DNA of 35,323 bases from Parafilimonas sp. (GTDB lineage Bacteria; Bacteroidota; Bacteroidia; Chitinophagales; Chitinophagaceae), in the NCBI GenBank assembly GCA_017856455.1, contig JAFMEZ010000022.1, positions 1-35,323 of the forward strand. Reading direction: 5' to 3'. The position numbers were made by a program, and so were the translations under genes. Shown piece after piece: positions 17,483 through 25,479 of this stretch. The notes beneath the pieces were generated by a model. That model searched no databases, was not told the DNA's origin, and saw nothing but the letters and a program-made list of their open reading frames with translations. Positions within the stretch are counted from its first letter, which is position 1. Each line of letters starts with the position of its first letter.

Positions 17483-17872
17483 TTAATGTTTACAGTCGTC
17501 TGTATGACAATGATTTGCTTTTCTGCAACTCAAATAGTTGATGGTATGTGCTGAAACAATCATTGCTATAGCAGGAATTAAAAAGTATAGTTGGTATTCC
17601 TCGAATGACTGTTTCAATAAAAGAAATATAATCCCAATTGAAAATAATAGAACTGGAGTCTTTTTATGATGATGTTTTTTGAATCCATGGCGTAATGCAT
17701 TGAACCCAATAGCGGCAGCCAAAAGGATCATGCCATATTCAAAAGCAGTATTTTTTATGATATTTATCCCAAAAATTGGCAGACTGGTCATCAATAACGG
17801 CAATACTGCACAGTGAATTGCACAGGCCACGGATGCGGCTATACCTAAAGCATCGTAATTGATTTTAAACAT
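17483..17872 (-). CDS. MerC-domain membrane protein
   Basis: A 129-residue membrane protein with about four hydrophobic segments and the MerC opening (ASVACAIHCAVLPLL). Paired cysteines sit in the first helix, where MerC proteins bind metal during transport. The middle loop is His- and Lys-rich (KKHHHKKTP). The C-terminus is Cys- and His-rich, with three Cys and three His in its last 14 residues (CRKANHCHTDDCKH). The gene diverges from the SCO1-fur pair and shares a promoter region with a candidate operator. In Bacteroidota this family is usually not linked to mer operons, so a role with zinc, copper or another soft metal is more likely than mercury resistance. The exact metal is unknown. Confidence 0.82.
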   Translation of the reverse strand: MFKINYDALGIAASVACAIHCAVLPLLMTSLPIFGINIIKNTAFEYGMILLAAAIGFNALRHGFKKHHHKKTPVLLFSIGIIFLLLKQSFEEYQLYFLIPAIAMIVSAHTINYLSCRKANHCHTDDCKH

Positions 17873-17882
17873 AAAGGGGTAT

Positions 17883-17890
17883 CAAAATTA
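17883..17890 (-). promoter_or_regulatory. Candidate -7 element for the MerC-like gene
   Basis: Read on the - strand this is TAATTTTG, a perfect match to the Bacteroidota TAnnTTTG element. It lies only 10 nt from the MerC ATG, so the transcript would be almost leaderless. I see no well-spaced -33 TTTG. Confidence 0.45.
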
Positions 17891-17897
17891 ATCATTT

Positions 17898-17912
17898 TGC
17901 AACAAAGTTGCA
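17898..17912. promoter_or_regulatory. Candidate Fur-family operator (inverted repeat)
   Basis: The perfect palindrome TGCAAC-AAA-GTTGCA has 6-base arms and a 3-base spacer. It lies between divergent TAnnTTTG elements and covers the likely -33 TTG (17908-17910) of the SCO1-fur promoter. Its position and symmetry fit a dimeric repressor such as the Fur-family protein encoded by the operon. The match to a known Fur or Zur box was not tested. Confidence 0.6.
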
Positions 17913-17934
17913 TTATTTCTTTACTGTACCTTTG
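17908..17934 (+). promoter_or_regulatory. Promoter of the SCO1-fur operon
   Basis: TACCTTTG (17927-17934) matches TAnnTTTG exactly. A TTG at 17908-17910 lies 16 nt upstream, slightly closer than the usual spacing. The ATG follows 24 nt after the -7 element. Confidence 0.6.
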
Positions 17935-17958
17935 TAATGTAATTATAGTATAACCACC

Positions 17959-18564
17959 ATGAATAAGAAATCACTTCGTTACCTCATTTTTTTCGGAGTT
18001 CTTCTTGGACTGTTTTATGCAGGCATGATTTATTTCACAGATTTTGAAAAAGTAAAGTTGCCCGTAATCAATACTGTTCAGCCTTTTAGTTTTACCAGAC
18101 ATGATGGAACTCAGGTTTCTCAGGTTGAAATCAAGAACAGGGTTTATGTAGCAGAATATTTTTTTACAACCTGCAAAGGGATTTGTCCCAAGATGAATAA
18201 AAACATGAAAGAGATTTATCTACAGTATAAATCAAATCCACAGTTTTTAATCATCTCTCATACAGTTGATCCAGAAAATGATTCTATTCCTGTGCTCAGG
18301 CGCTATGCAGATTCATTGGGCGCAAAAACCGACAATTGGTGGTTTGTAACAGGATCCAAAGAATCTCTTTATAAAACTGCAAGAGAAAGTTACTTATTGG
18401 ATGATCCTAAAAACAGTTCTGTAAATATCAAAGAACAATTTTTGCATACTCAGTTTTTTACATTGGTGGATAGACAAGGTAGAGTAAGAGGAATCTATGA
18501 TGGCATAAAAAAAGATGAAGTAAAACAATTGCTTACTGATATCAATGAATTATTGGCAGAATGA
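17959..18564 (+). CDS. SCO1/SenC-family membrane-anchored copper chaperone-like protein
   Basis: A 201-residue protein with one N-terminal membrane helix (about 7-27) and a thioredoxin-fold domain facing the periplasm. The copper-site residues of the SCO family are all present: C72 and C76 in FFTTCKGICPKM and H163 in QFLHTQFF. SCO proteins deliver copper to the CuA centre of cytochrome oxidase or act as thiol reductants. The last four bases overlap the start of the Fur-family gene (ATGA), so translation is probably coupled. The shared promoter with a MerC-like gene points to metal-responsive expression. Confidence 0.92.
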   Translation: MNKKSLRYLIFFGVLLGLFYAGMIYFTDFEKVKLPVINTVQPFSFTRHDGTQVSQVEIKNRVYVAEYFFTTCKGICPKMNKNMKEIYLQYKSNPQFLIISHTVDPENDSIPVLRRYADSLGAKTDNWWFVTGSKESLYKTARESYLLDDPKNSSVNIKEQFLHTQFFTLVDRQGRVRGIYDGIKKDEVKQLLTDINELLAE

Positions 18565-18980
18565 AAAAAACAAGTGGAGAAATATTAAAATCAAGTTCGC
18601 TCAGTATTACTGATGGCAGAAAAAAAATATTAGACATATTTCTTTCAGCACCCAATGCTTTGGCACATCAGGATATTGAATTAAAATGTAAAGAGAAGTT
18701 TGATAGGGTTACTATTTACAGAACACTTCAAGCTTTTTTAGAAAAAGGAATCATACATACTATTCCTTCTTCCGATAACATAACACGTTATGCTTTATGC
18801 AATGATGATTGTATCGATAGCGGGCATCATCATGATAATCATGTTCATTTTAGTTGCGATGAATGTGGTAAAACAATTTGTTTAGATGAAACTGCAATAC
18901 CATCAGTTCGTTTACCCAATGGATTTCGTGCACATCAAATCAATATGATTGTTTCGGGCGTTTGCAAATCTTGCTTATAA
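18561..18980 (+). CDS. Fur-family metal-responsive transcriptional regulator
   Basis: A 139-residue DNA-binding regulator of the Fur/Zur/PerR family. The winged-helix recognition segment is FDRVTIYRTLQAFLEKGII (about residues 48-66). The dimerisation half carries a His-rich metal segment (HHHDNHVHF) and two CxxC pairs (CDEC and CKSC) for structural zinc. The ATG overlaps the SCO1 stop by four bases. It probably regulates its own operon and the divergent MerC-like gene through the palindrome at 17898-17912. Whether it senses zinc, iron, copper stress or peroxide cannot be told from the sequence; the rich Cys and His content and the neighbours favour zinc or copper. Confidence 0.92.
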   Translation: MKKTSGEILKSSSLSITDGRKKILDIFLSAPNALAHQDIELKCKEKFDRVTIYRTLQAFLEKGIIHTIPSSDNITRYALCNDDCIDSGHHHDNHVHFSCDECGKTICLDETAIPSVRLPNGFRAHQINMIVSGVCKSCL

Positions 18981-19008
18981 AAAAGCCCCAGTGTAAAAAC
19001 ACCAGGGC
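18979..19008 (-). terminator. Terminator of the - strand peptidase operon
   Basis: On the - strand the RNA forms a 10-bp stem GCCCUGGUGU / ACACUGGGGC with a UUUU loop and two G-U pairs, then six Us. On the + strand the same positions become A-C mismatches, so it is a directional terminator for the gene ending at 19096. Confidence 0.7.
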
Positions 19009-19030
19009 ATTCGTTAAGGCTCTGATTAGT

Positions 19031-19060
19031 AGCAATTCAAAAATAGAATTGTTTATCTCT
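19031..19060 (+). terminator. Weak candidate terminator for the SCO1-fur operon
   Basis: CAATTC (19033-19038) / GAATTG (19046-19051) forms a short AT-rich stem, extendable by one G-U and one A-U pair, followed by a T-rich stretch. It is weak. Confidence 0.3.
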
Positions 19061-19095
19061 TTTAATTGAAATCAGCATATGATTTTAAACACCTT

Positions 19096-20814
19096 TTATA
19101 AACTTTCTAACTCGTTTTTAATAAAACGCATTAATCGATTGATGTTGTTTTTATTGAATCCTAATTCAATTCCTGCGTTTTGATAAAGAATCGGAAGTGT
19201 TTTTGTTCCACCTAAACTCAATGCATTGATGTAATTATTTAAAGCCTTCTCAGGATTTTCTTTATACTGCATCCACATACCAATTGCTCCCAGTTGTGCT
19301 ATACCATATTCTATATAATAGAAAGGAACTTCAAATAAATGCAATTGTTTTTGCCAGCTATATGATCTAAAATTTTCAAGTCCACTGAAATCAATAGCAC
19401 TTGAACTAAATTCGTTAAATATATTTAACCATTGGCTTCTTCTTTCTTCAACAGTATGAGTTGGATTTTCATAAATCCAATGTTGAAACTTGTCGATTGT
19501 TGCTATCCAAGGGAAGATCGTAATTACTCTTTCCAATTGATGCCTTTTGGCTCTATTCATTTCAGCATCATTATTAAAAAAGACTTGCCAATGATCCATG
19601 GTAAATAATTCCATCGACATGCTTGCTACTTCAGCCATTTCAGTTGGATACTCTTTGAATCCGGTTAATTCAAGTGGATGTGCTAAAAATGAATGAATGG
19701 CATGTCCACCTTCATGCACCATGGTTGTTAAATCAGACATTTGTGATGCTGCATTCATGAAAATGAAAGGAGCGCCGCTTTCTGCAAGAGGCATATTATA
19801 TCCACCGGGTGCCTTACCTTTTCTGCTGTCTAAATCAAGATGATTTAAGGTATCCATTTTTCTAAGACAGTCACCGAAAAATGGATTCAACTGATCGAAA
19901 CACTGGATAGATTTTTTTAGCAAATCTTTTCCGTCTGTGAATGGTCTTAATGGTTCAATTCCTGATGGTTCAGCTTCGGTATCCCATGGGCGCATTATAT
20001 CAAGATCCAATCTTTTTTTCTGTGCATTATATATTTCATTCACCAATGGGAGCACTTCTGATTTTACTGCTTCATGAAAATCGAAACAGTCTTGAGGGGT
20101 GTAGTCAAATCTTCCCATTTCAGCAAACTTGTAATCACGGTAATTATTAAAGCCTGCGTTTTTAGCAACTTGGTGTCGAATGCCAATCAATTTTGAATAA
20201 AGTTCATTTAATGAATCTTTATCTTTTAATCTTCTCTCTGCTATTCCCCTGTATACTTTTTCACGAATTTCTCTATCAGGACTTTCTAAAAACTTACCAG
20301 CTTGCTGTAATGTAAATTCTTTGCCTTCATGCTCGATCGTCATTTTTCCGGCAATCATACCATACTGCTGCTGCAGTACACTTGCTTCTGCTTGAAGGGG
20401 AATATTTTCTTCTCTAAAAAGATCAATACTTTTTTTAATTGATCTTATATAAGTGAAATATTTTTCCTGATCTAATTCTTTGGTGAATGGGCAGTTGACA
20501 AGTTTTTTATTAAGAAGATCTGCGTAGGGTTGAATTTTTGGCTGAATTTCTAAAAAGAAAAAGTTGAATGCCTCTTCCAGAGATTTATTCTCTGTGTCGC
20601 ATGTCATGCGCACTTGTCTCCAACAAGCATCTTCAGAAATGAAAGCTTCTAATTCACTCAAATCCTTCAACCACTTTTCTAATGCCTTTTTATCTTTTAT
20701 TTCTCGATCACGCAATTCAATAAAATATGGCTCAAGTGTTTGCCAATCTTTTAATTCAAATACTTCTGGTAAGAAACTATGTTTTAGTTTCTCAATATTG
20801 GCTGAGTATTGCAT
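19096..20814 (-). CDS. M3-family oligoendopeptidase (PepF-like)
   Basis: A 572-residue zinc metallopeptidase of family M3 (oligoendopeptidase F clade), acting on short peptides in the cytosol. The zinc-binding HExxH motif is H367-EGG-H371 in TTMVHEGGHAIHSF, and the third ligand is expected from the glutamate-rich helix EMAEVASMSMELF just downstream. There is no signal peptide. The length is typical of the family. It starts 17 nt after DUF5606 and is the last gene of the long - strand run before a directional terminator. Confidence 0.94.
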   Translation of the reverse strand: MQYSANIEKLKHSFLPEVFELKDWQTLEPYFIELRDREIKDKKALEKWLKDLSELEAFISEDACWRQVRMTCDTENKSLEEAFNFFFLEIQPKIQPYADLLNKKLVNCPFTKELDQEKYFTYIRSIKKSIDLFREENIPLQAEASVLQQQYGMIAGKMTIEHEGKEFTLQQAGKFLESPDREIREKVYRGIAERRLKDKDSLNELYSKLIGIRHQVAKNAGFNNYRDYKFAEMGRFDYTPQDCFDFHEAVKSEVLPLVNEIYNAQKKRLDLDIMRPWDTEAEPSGIEPLRPFTDGKDLLKKSIQCFDQLNPFFGDCLRKMDTLNHLDLDSRKGKAPGGYNMPLAESGAPFIFMNAASQMSDLTTMVHEGGHAIHSFLAHPLELTGFKEYPTEMAEVASMSMELFTMDHWQVFFNNDAEMNRAKRHQLERVITIFPWIATIDKFQHWIYENPTHTVEERRSQWLNIFNEFSSSAIDFSGLENFRSYSWQKQLHLFEVPFYYIEYGIAQLGAIGMWMQYKENPEKALNNYINALSLGGTKTLPILYQNAGIELGFNKNNINRLMRFIKNELESL

Positions 20815-20831
20815 TGAAATTATTTTTAAAA

Positions 20832-21227
20832 CTATTCTTCTGTATTGCTAAGTTTAACTTCTATACCATTTTTATCGATCACGTTGTACCACTTGATCAT
20901 TTTTTTCATATCGCTGGTATAGACTCTCTCAAAATCCATTGTAGGGAAAACTTCTTTGAAATATGCTTTGATGGCTTTGTCATCTTTTTCAGAGGGTAAT
21001 GTTTTTCCTGCAGTTTTTATGGCCTGAAAAACATCTACCAAATTGACATTGTCTTCTGTAGTATAGACTTCAATTGATTCAAGATGAGAAAACTGATGAA
21101 TTCTGCTTGATACAAATTTAGTTGACTGGTCGTCCAATGATTTTACAATGGCACCATCTGTTTTGCTGCTTAATAATTCGAATAAACCTGAAAATCCTGT
21201 AATTGAAATGAGTTTGTTGTATTCCAT
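20832..21227 (-). CDS. DUF5606 domain protein
   Basis: A 131-residue soluble protein resembling the Bacteroidota DUF5606 family, whose function is unknown. The N-terminal MEYNKLISITGFSGLFELLSS and the central VSSRIHQFSHLESIEVYT segments are typical. ATG 21227 is preferred over an upstream in-frame TTG at 21248 because the family starts at this methionine. The C-terminal half contains a conserved KKMIKWYNVIDKNGI stretch. It lies 32 nt after the DsbA-family gene and 17 nt before the peptidase gene. Confidence 0.85.
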   Translation of the reverse strand: MEYNKLISITGFSGLFELLSSKTDGAIVKSLDDQSTKFVSSRIHQFSHLESIEVYTTEDNVNLVDVFQAIKTAGKTLPSEKDDKAIKAYFKEVFPTMDFERVYTSDMKKMIKWYNVIDKNGIEVKLSNTEE

Positions 21228-21259
21228 GAACACTGTTTGAGAACGCAATTTACGATGAA

Positions 21260-21913
21260 TTATGCATTATTTACTTCTTTCAATACATTGCTGATACGTT
21301 CTTCAAGTGTTTCCAAATCGGTAAATCCCCTGCCAATCATATATAACTTGCTGTCACTTATTTGTATAAATAATGTCGGGAATCCGTTTACTTTAAGTTG
21401 CTGCACAAGCGTAAAATCATAATATGCAGCTTCTTTGTATTTTTCTGTTTTTAGTTTTTCAAAAAATTCTTCAATGGGGATTTCATACTTTTCAGTGAGA
21501 TGTCGATATGCCTCACGATCCGTTAAATCTCTCCCCTCAAAATGTAAAGCGTATTGTAAATCGCAAGCAAACTCGATGGTTCTGTCTGGATGATATTCTC
21601 TAAAAACAGTCATCGCAATTGCAGGCATTTCAGAACAAGGAAACCAATCGCTTTGATCAGGATTGAAAATATGCCATAAATAATCTTGACCAAATTCAAC
21701 ACCTGTTAACTGTTCAACATTCTTGTAAGCTCCTTGAATAAAGCCGGCAATACTGCTGATATGTTTAGTAGATTCAACTGGAATCATTCCTCCAGACAAA
21801 GTTTCAAACTCAAATCGATTCCTATTGCGAACCCATAGTTCTTTGATCACAGGACTAAACCCATAGCACCATCCGCAATATGCATCGTAACAATATATTA
21901 TTCTCGGTCTCAT
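21260..21913 (-). CDS. DsbA-family (FrnE-like) thiol oxidoreductase
   Basis: A 217-residue thioredoxin-fold protein with a helical insertion and the redox motif C13-GW-C16 near the N-terminus (YCYDAYCGWCYGFSP). A cis-proline region (KVNGFPTLFIQ) is present at the C-terminal side. It has no signal peptide, so it is probably a cytosolic disulfide oxidoreductase or isomerase of the FrnE type. Its start overlaps the end of the sterol-desaturase-family gene by four bases. The substrate is unknown. Confidence 0.88.
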   Translation of the reverse strand: MRPRIIYCYDAYCGWCYGFSPVIKELWVRNRNRFEFETLSGGMIPVESTKHISSIAGFIQGAYKNVEQLTGVEFGQDYLWHIFNPDQSDWFPCSEMPAIAMTVFREYHPDRTIEFACDLQYALHFEGRDLTDREAYRHLTEKYEIPIEEFFEKLKTEKYKEAAYYDFTLVQQLKVNGFPTLFIQISDSKLYMIGRGFTDLETLEERISNVLKEVNNA

Positions 21914-22656
21914 TTTGCTTTAACCTCTTCAAATTGTTTTTCATAATCTTCCCTGAGTGTTCCCATCCAACGGTCCCAAAACAAAAAATATAAACTATAA
22001 TTACCCTTGAAGAATTGATGATGTTGATTGTGTGCAACTGATGTGTTAATCCAACGACCAATCCATGATTTATGAAATCTTTTGGGATAGAGCTCCCATC
22101 CAAGATGTCCATATACATTATAAATGATCATGAACATGAAAAAGAAAAAGAAATGCAAGCGATGCATGGGCATTATGAATAGAAATACTATAAGTATTGA
22201 TGCTTCTATCACTGCTTCTAAAGGATGAAAAGCATATGCAGCCCATGGAGATGGATTGGTTGATTGATGATGAACAAGATGAAAATATTTGAAAAGTTTT
22301 TTATGATGCATCAGCCTGTGCATCCAATAAAAATAAGTATCATGGATGAATAGCATGATTGGGAACGCTCCTAAAAAATAGGCCATTCCTTTTTCATCAA
22401 TATTTTTATACAGTAGCGTATATTGTGAAACCTCCTTGTTAAATAAGAATATAGCAGGTACGAAACCAAATATTAAAACAGTAATTGTAGAGTAAAATAT
22501 TTCACGTAAAATATCTTTATTGCCTGGAAATTTCTGTTGAATTTTCTTGCGAAGAAATTTATTCTTAAATAAGACATAAAAAATTAAGAAGAAAATTCCT
22601 GCTACAGTTAAATATCTTCCTCCAATAATTGAAATTATGGTTATATAGTTATTCAT
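21910..22656 (-). CDS. Sterol desaturase / fatty acid hydroxylase-family membrane protein
   Basis: A 248-residue integral membrane di-iron protein of the fatty acid hydroxylase superfamily. The histidine clusters that bind iron are visible: HDTYFYWMHRLMHH, HLVHHQS and NQHHQ. Several hydrophobic segments surround them. ATG 22656 lies one base after the polA stop and gives MNNYITIISIIGG; the longer in-frame version starting at 22713 overlaps the end of polA and is less likely. Family members hydroxylate or desaturate lipids such as carotenoids, sphingoid bases or hopanoid-type lipids. The substrate here is unknown. Confidence 0.9.
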   Translation of the reverse strand: MNNYITIISIIGGRYLTVAGIFFLIFYVLFKNKFLRKKIQQKFPGNKDILREIFYSTITVLIFGFVPAIFLFNKEVSQYTLLYKNIDEKGMAYFLGAFPIMLFIHDTYFYWMHRLMHHKKLFKYFHLVHHQSTNPSPWAAYAFHPLEAVIEASILIVFLFIMPMHRLHFFFFFMFMIIYNVYGHLGWELYPKRFHKSWIGRWINTSVAHNQHHQFFKGNYSLYFLFWDRWMGTLREDYEKQFEEVKAK

Positions 22657-22657
22657 A

Positions 22658-25477
22658 TTAATGTGCTTCCAGCCAATTCTTTCCAATGCCTGCCTCAGCA
22701 ACAACAGGAACATTATTAGGAAGAGGGAGAGCTGATTCCATATTTTCCAAAATTAATTTTTTCAAGTCATCTGCTTCTGAAATCAATGAATCAAATATCA
22801 ATTCGTCGTGAACCTGTAAAATCATTTTACTCTTGAAGCCCTGTTTTTTGATTTCACGTTGAACTTTGATCATGGCTAATTTGATCATGTCTGCTGCAGT
22901 TCCTTGGATAGGTGAATTAATAGCGTTTCTTTCAGCAAAACCACGAACGGTGAAGTTTGATGAGTTGATATCTCTTAACCATCTTTTTCTACCCATTAGT
23001 GTTTCAACATAGCCCTTTTCTTTTGCAAACTCAATCGTTGATTCCATGTAGGATGTAATTCCTGAGAATTCTTTTTTATAGTTGTCTATGATTGTTTTTG
23101 CTTCAGTCCGGCTGATGCCCAAATTATCTGCTAAACCAAATGCACCTTGTCCGTATATGATTCCAAAGTTTACACTCTTCGCCTTATACCGCATATCTTT
23201 TGTTACCTCTGATTCATCTACGCCATAAACCTTAGCTGCTGTCGCAGTATGAATGTCTTTTCCCAGTCTGAATGCCTCACACATATTTTTATCACCACTG
23301 ATTGCTGCTACTATTCTCAGTTCAATTTGTGAATAGTCGGCAGATATTAAAACGTGATCCTTATCTCTAGGAATGAAAGCTTTTCTGATTTCTTTTCCTT
23401 TATCACTTCTTACAGGGATATTTTGAAGATTAGGATTATTGCTGGCCAATCTTCCTGTCACGGCTACAGCTTGTCCGTATGTTGTATGAACCCTTCCTGT
23501 ATTTGGATTGATTAACAATGGAAGTGCATCAACATAAGTTGATTTTAATTTTGTGAGCTCTCTGAATGTTAGGATATCAGAAACAATTGGAAACTGGTTG
23601 GCCAATTTTTGCAACACGTCTTCACCCGTAGCGTATTGTCCTGTTTTTGTTTTTTTGGCCTTTGGGTCTAGTTTCAATTTATCGAATAAAACTTCACCCA
23701 ATTGTTTAGGCGAAGCAAGATTAAATCGAACGCCTGCAGTTTTATAAACTGCTTCCTCTGCCTGTTTTGCTTCTTTTTCAAGCTCTTTTGAATACTCATT
23801 GAGAAAATCAACATCAACTTTAATACCCTCGTATTCCATATCCACCAATACTTTGACCAAAGGATTTTCTACATCATTGAAAACTTTTTCTACTTCCTTT
23901 GTTTTCAATTGAGGCTGAAAAATATTTTTTAGTTGAAGCGTAATGTCTGCATCTTCCCCTGCGTATTCTTTTACCTTCTCTATTTCTACATCACGCATAT
24001 TGCCTTGATTCTTGCCTTTTTTCCCAATCAGCTCTTCAATATGTATTGGTTCATATCCCAAGTATTTTACGCTCAGCAAGTCCATACTTCTTTTTCCTTC
24101 AGGCTCAATTACATAATGCGCAAGCATTGTATCAAAAATATTTCCCGCCAATTCAAATCCTAATCTCTTTAAGATCAATAAATCATATTTGATGTTTTGT
24201 CCAATCCATACTTTAGTTTTATCATCAAAAAGGGATTTGAATTTTTCTAGTATAGCTATGGTTTTTGTATCATCATCCGGACAAGGGACATAGCTAGCTG
24301 TTCCGGGTTTGACAGAAAAACTCATGCCAACAATCTTGGCAATATTCGCATCAATTCCAGTTGTTTCGGTATCAAAACAAATTTCTTCAGACTGTTGTAG
24401 TGTTTTGATTAATGCTACAATCTTTTCTTCACTATCAATCAGCTCATAGGTATGTGGAGTATTATTGATGTTTTTATCTGCAACTAAAGGGGCCTCTTCT
24501 TCTAATTCTTCTTTAACTGTTGGTGCACTATTGCCAATAGGCGCAGCTCCAAATAAATCACCTTGAACAGGTGCTGTTTTTTCAACAGGACCAGCAATAG
24601 GAATGTCTTCACCCAAAATTCTTTTGCCAATGGTTCTGAATTCCAATTCACTGAAAATCTCTTTTAAAGAATCTTTATTGGGATCTTTTACTTTGAAATT
24701 TTCTTCATGAAATTCAACCGGGACGGATGTTATGATAGTAGCCAGTTTTTTACTCATGATTGCCAGGTCTTTCCCCTGTCTTACTTTTTCACCAATCGAT
24801 CCCTTGATGCTATCAGCATTTTCCAATACTTTTTCCAGTGAACCAAATTCTGCCAAAAGTTTAGCAGCTGTTTTTTCTCCCACTCCTGGTATTCCTGGTA
24901 TATTATCAACGGCATCGCCCATCATTGCAAGCATGTCAATGACCTGATCTACGTTTTGAATGTTCCATTTTTCACATACTTCATGTGGACCAATGATCTC
25001 AACATCTCCACCCTGATATGGCGGTTTGTATATTTTGATGTTTTCGGAAACCAACTGACCATAATCCTTATCTGGTGTAACCATGTAAACATGATAGCCA
25101 GCTTTTTCTGCTTGTTTTGCGAGTGTACCAATTACATCATCTGCTTCAAATCCATCTGTTTCAATGATCGGTATATTAAAGCTTTCAATAATTTTTTTGA
25201 TATCTGGAATAGAAGCAAGCAGATCTTCAGGAGCTTCTTGTCTGTTTGCTTTATAATCTGCATAATCTGTATGACGTTCTGTAGGTGCAGCAGTATCAAA
25301 ACAAATTGCCATATGACTTGGCTTTTGTTTATTGATCAAATCAACCAATGCATTTGTAAATCCAAATTGTGCATTTGTATTTTTCCCTTTACTTGTAATC
25401 CTTGGATTACGTATCAGGGCATAATATGCGCGAAAGATCAATGCAAATGCATCCAACAAAAAAAGCCTTTTTTCCAT
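22658..25477 (-). CDS. polA: DNA polymerase I
   Basis: A 939-residue DNA polymerase for gap repair and Okazaki-fragment processing. It has an N-terminal 5' nuclease (MEKRLFLLDAFALIFRAYYAL; DGFEADDVIGTLA; TPDKDYGQL), a flexible linker of about residues 295-345, a 3'-5' proofreading domain with D369 and E371 (CFDTETTGID), and a family A polymerase with motif A D714 (ADYSQIELR) and motif C D891-E892 (QVHDELIFD). Proofreading residues are kept, unlike in some bacterial PolA proteins. The linker contains QGDLF (305-309), resembling a sliding-clamp binding peptide. ATG 25477 is preferred over an upstream in-frame start at 25531, which overlaps the esterase gene. Confidence 0.98.
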   Translation of the reverse strand: MEKRLFLLDAFALIFRAYYALIRNPRITSKGKNTNAQFGFTNALVDLINKQKPSHMAICFDTAAPTERHTDYADYKANRQEAPEDLLASIPDIKKIIESFNIPIIETDGFEADDVIGTLAKQAEKAGYHVYMVTPDKDYGQLVSENIKIYKPPYQGGDVEIIGPHEVCEKWNIQNVDQVIDMLAMMGDAVDNIPGIPGVGEKTAAKLLAEFGSLEKVLENADSIKGSIGEKVRQGKDLAIMSKKLATIITSVPVEFHEENFKVKDPNKDSLKEIFSELEFRTIGKRILGEDIPIAGPVEKTAPVQGDLFGAAPIGNSAPTVKEELEEEAPLVADKNINNTPHTYELIDSEEKIVALIKTLQQSEEICFDTETTGIDANIAKIVGMSFSVKPGTASYVPCPDDDTKTIAILEKFKSLFDDKTKVWIGQNIKYDLLILKRLGFELAGNIFDTMLAHYVIEPEGKRSMDLLSVKYLGYEPIHIEELIGKKGKNQGNMRDVEIEKVKEYAGEDADITLQLKNIFQPQLKTKEVEKVFNDVENPLVKVLVDMEYEGIKVDVDFLNEYSKELEKEAKQAEEAVYKTAGVRFNLASPKQLGEVLFDKLKLDPKAKKTKTGQYATGEDVLQKLANQFPIVSDILTFRELTKLKSTYVDALPLLINPNTGRVHTTYGQAVAVTGRLASNNPNLQNIPVRSDKGKEIRKAFIPRDKDHVLISADYSQIELRIVAAISGDKNMCEAFRLGKDIHTATAAKVYGVDESEVTKDMRYKAKSVNFGIIYGQGAFGLADNLGISRTEAKTIIDNYKKEFSGITSYMESTIEFAKEKGYVETLMGRKRWLRDINSSNFTVRGFAERNAINSPIQGTAADMIKLAMIKVQREIKKQGFKSKMILQVHDELIFDSLISEADDLKKLILENMESALPLPNNVPVVAEAGIGKNWLEAH

Positions 25478-25479
25478 TT

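Noticed and set aside
17483-17872. Mercury resistance operon
   Set aside because: Only a MerC-like gene is present; no merA, merP, merT or merR is seen, and the neighbours are SCO1 and Fur.
22657-22713. Longer start for the sterol-desaturase-family protein
   Set aside because: It overlaps the polA 3' end; ATG 22656 follows the polA stop directly.
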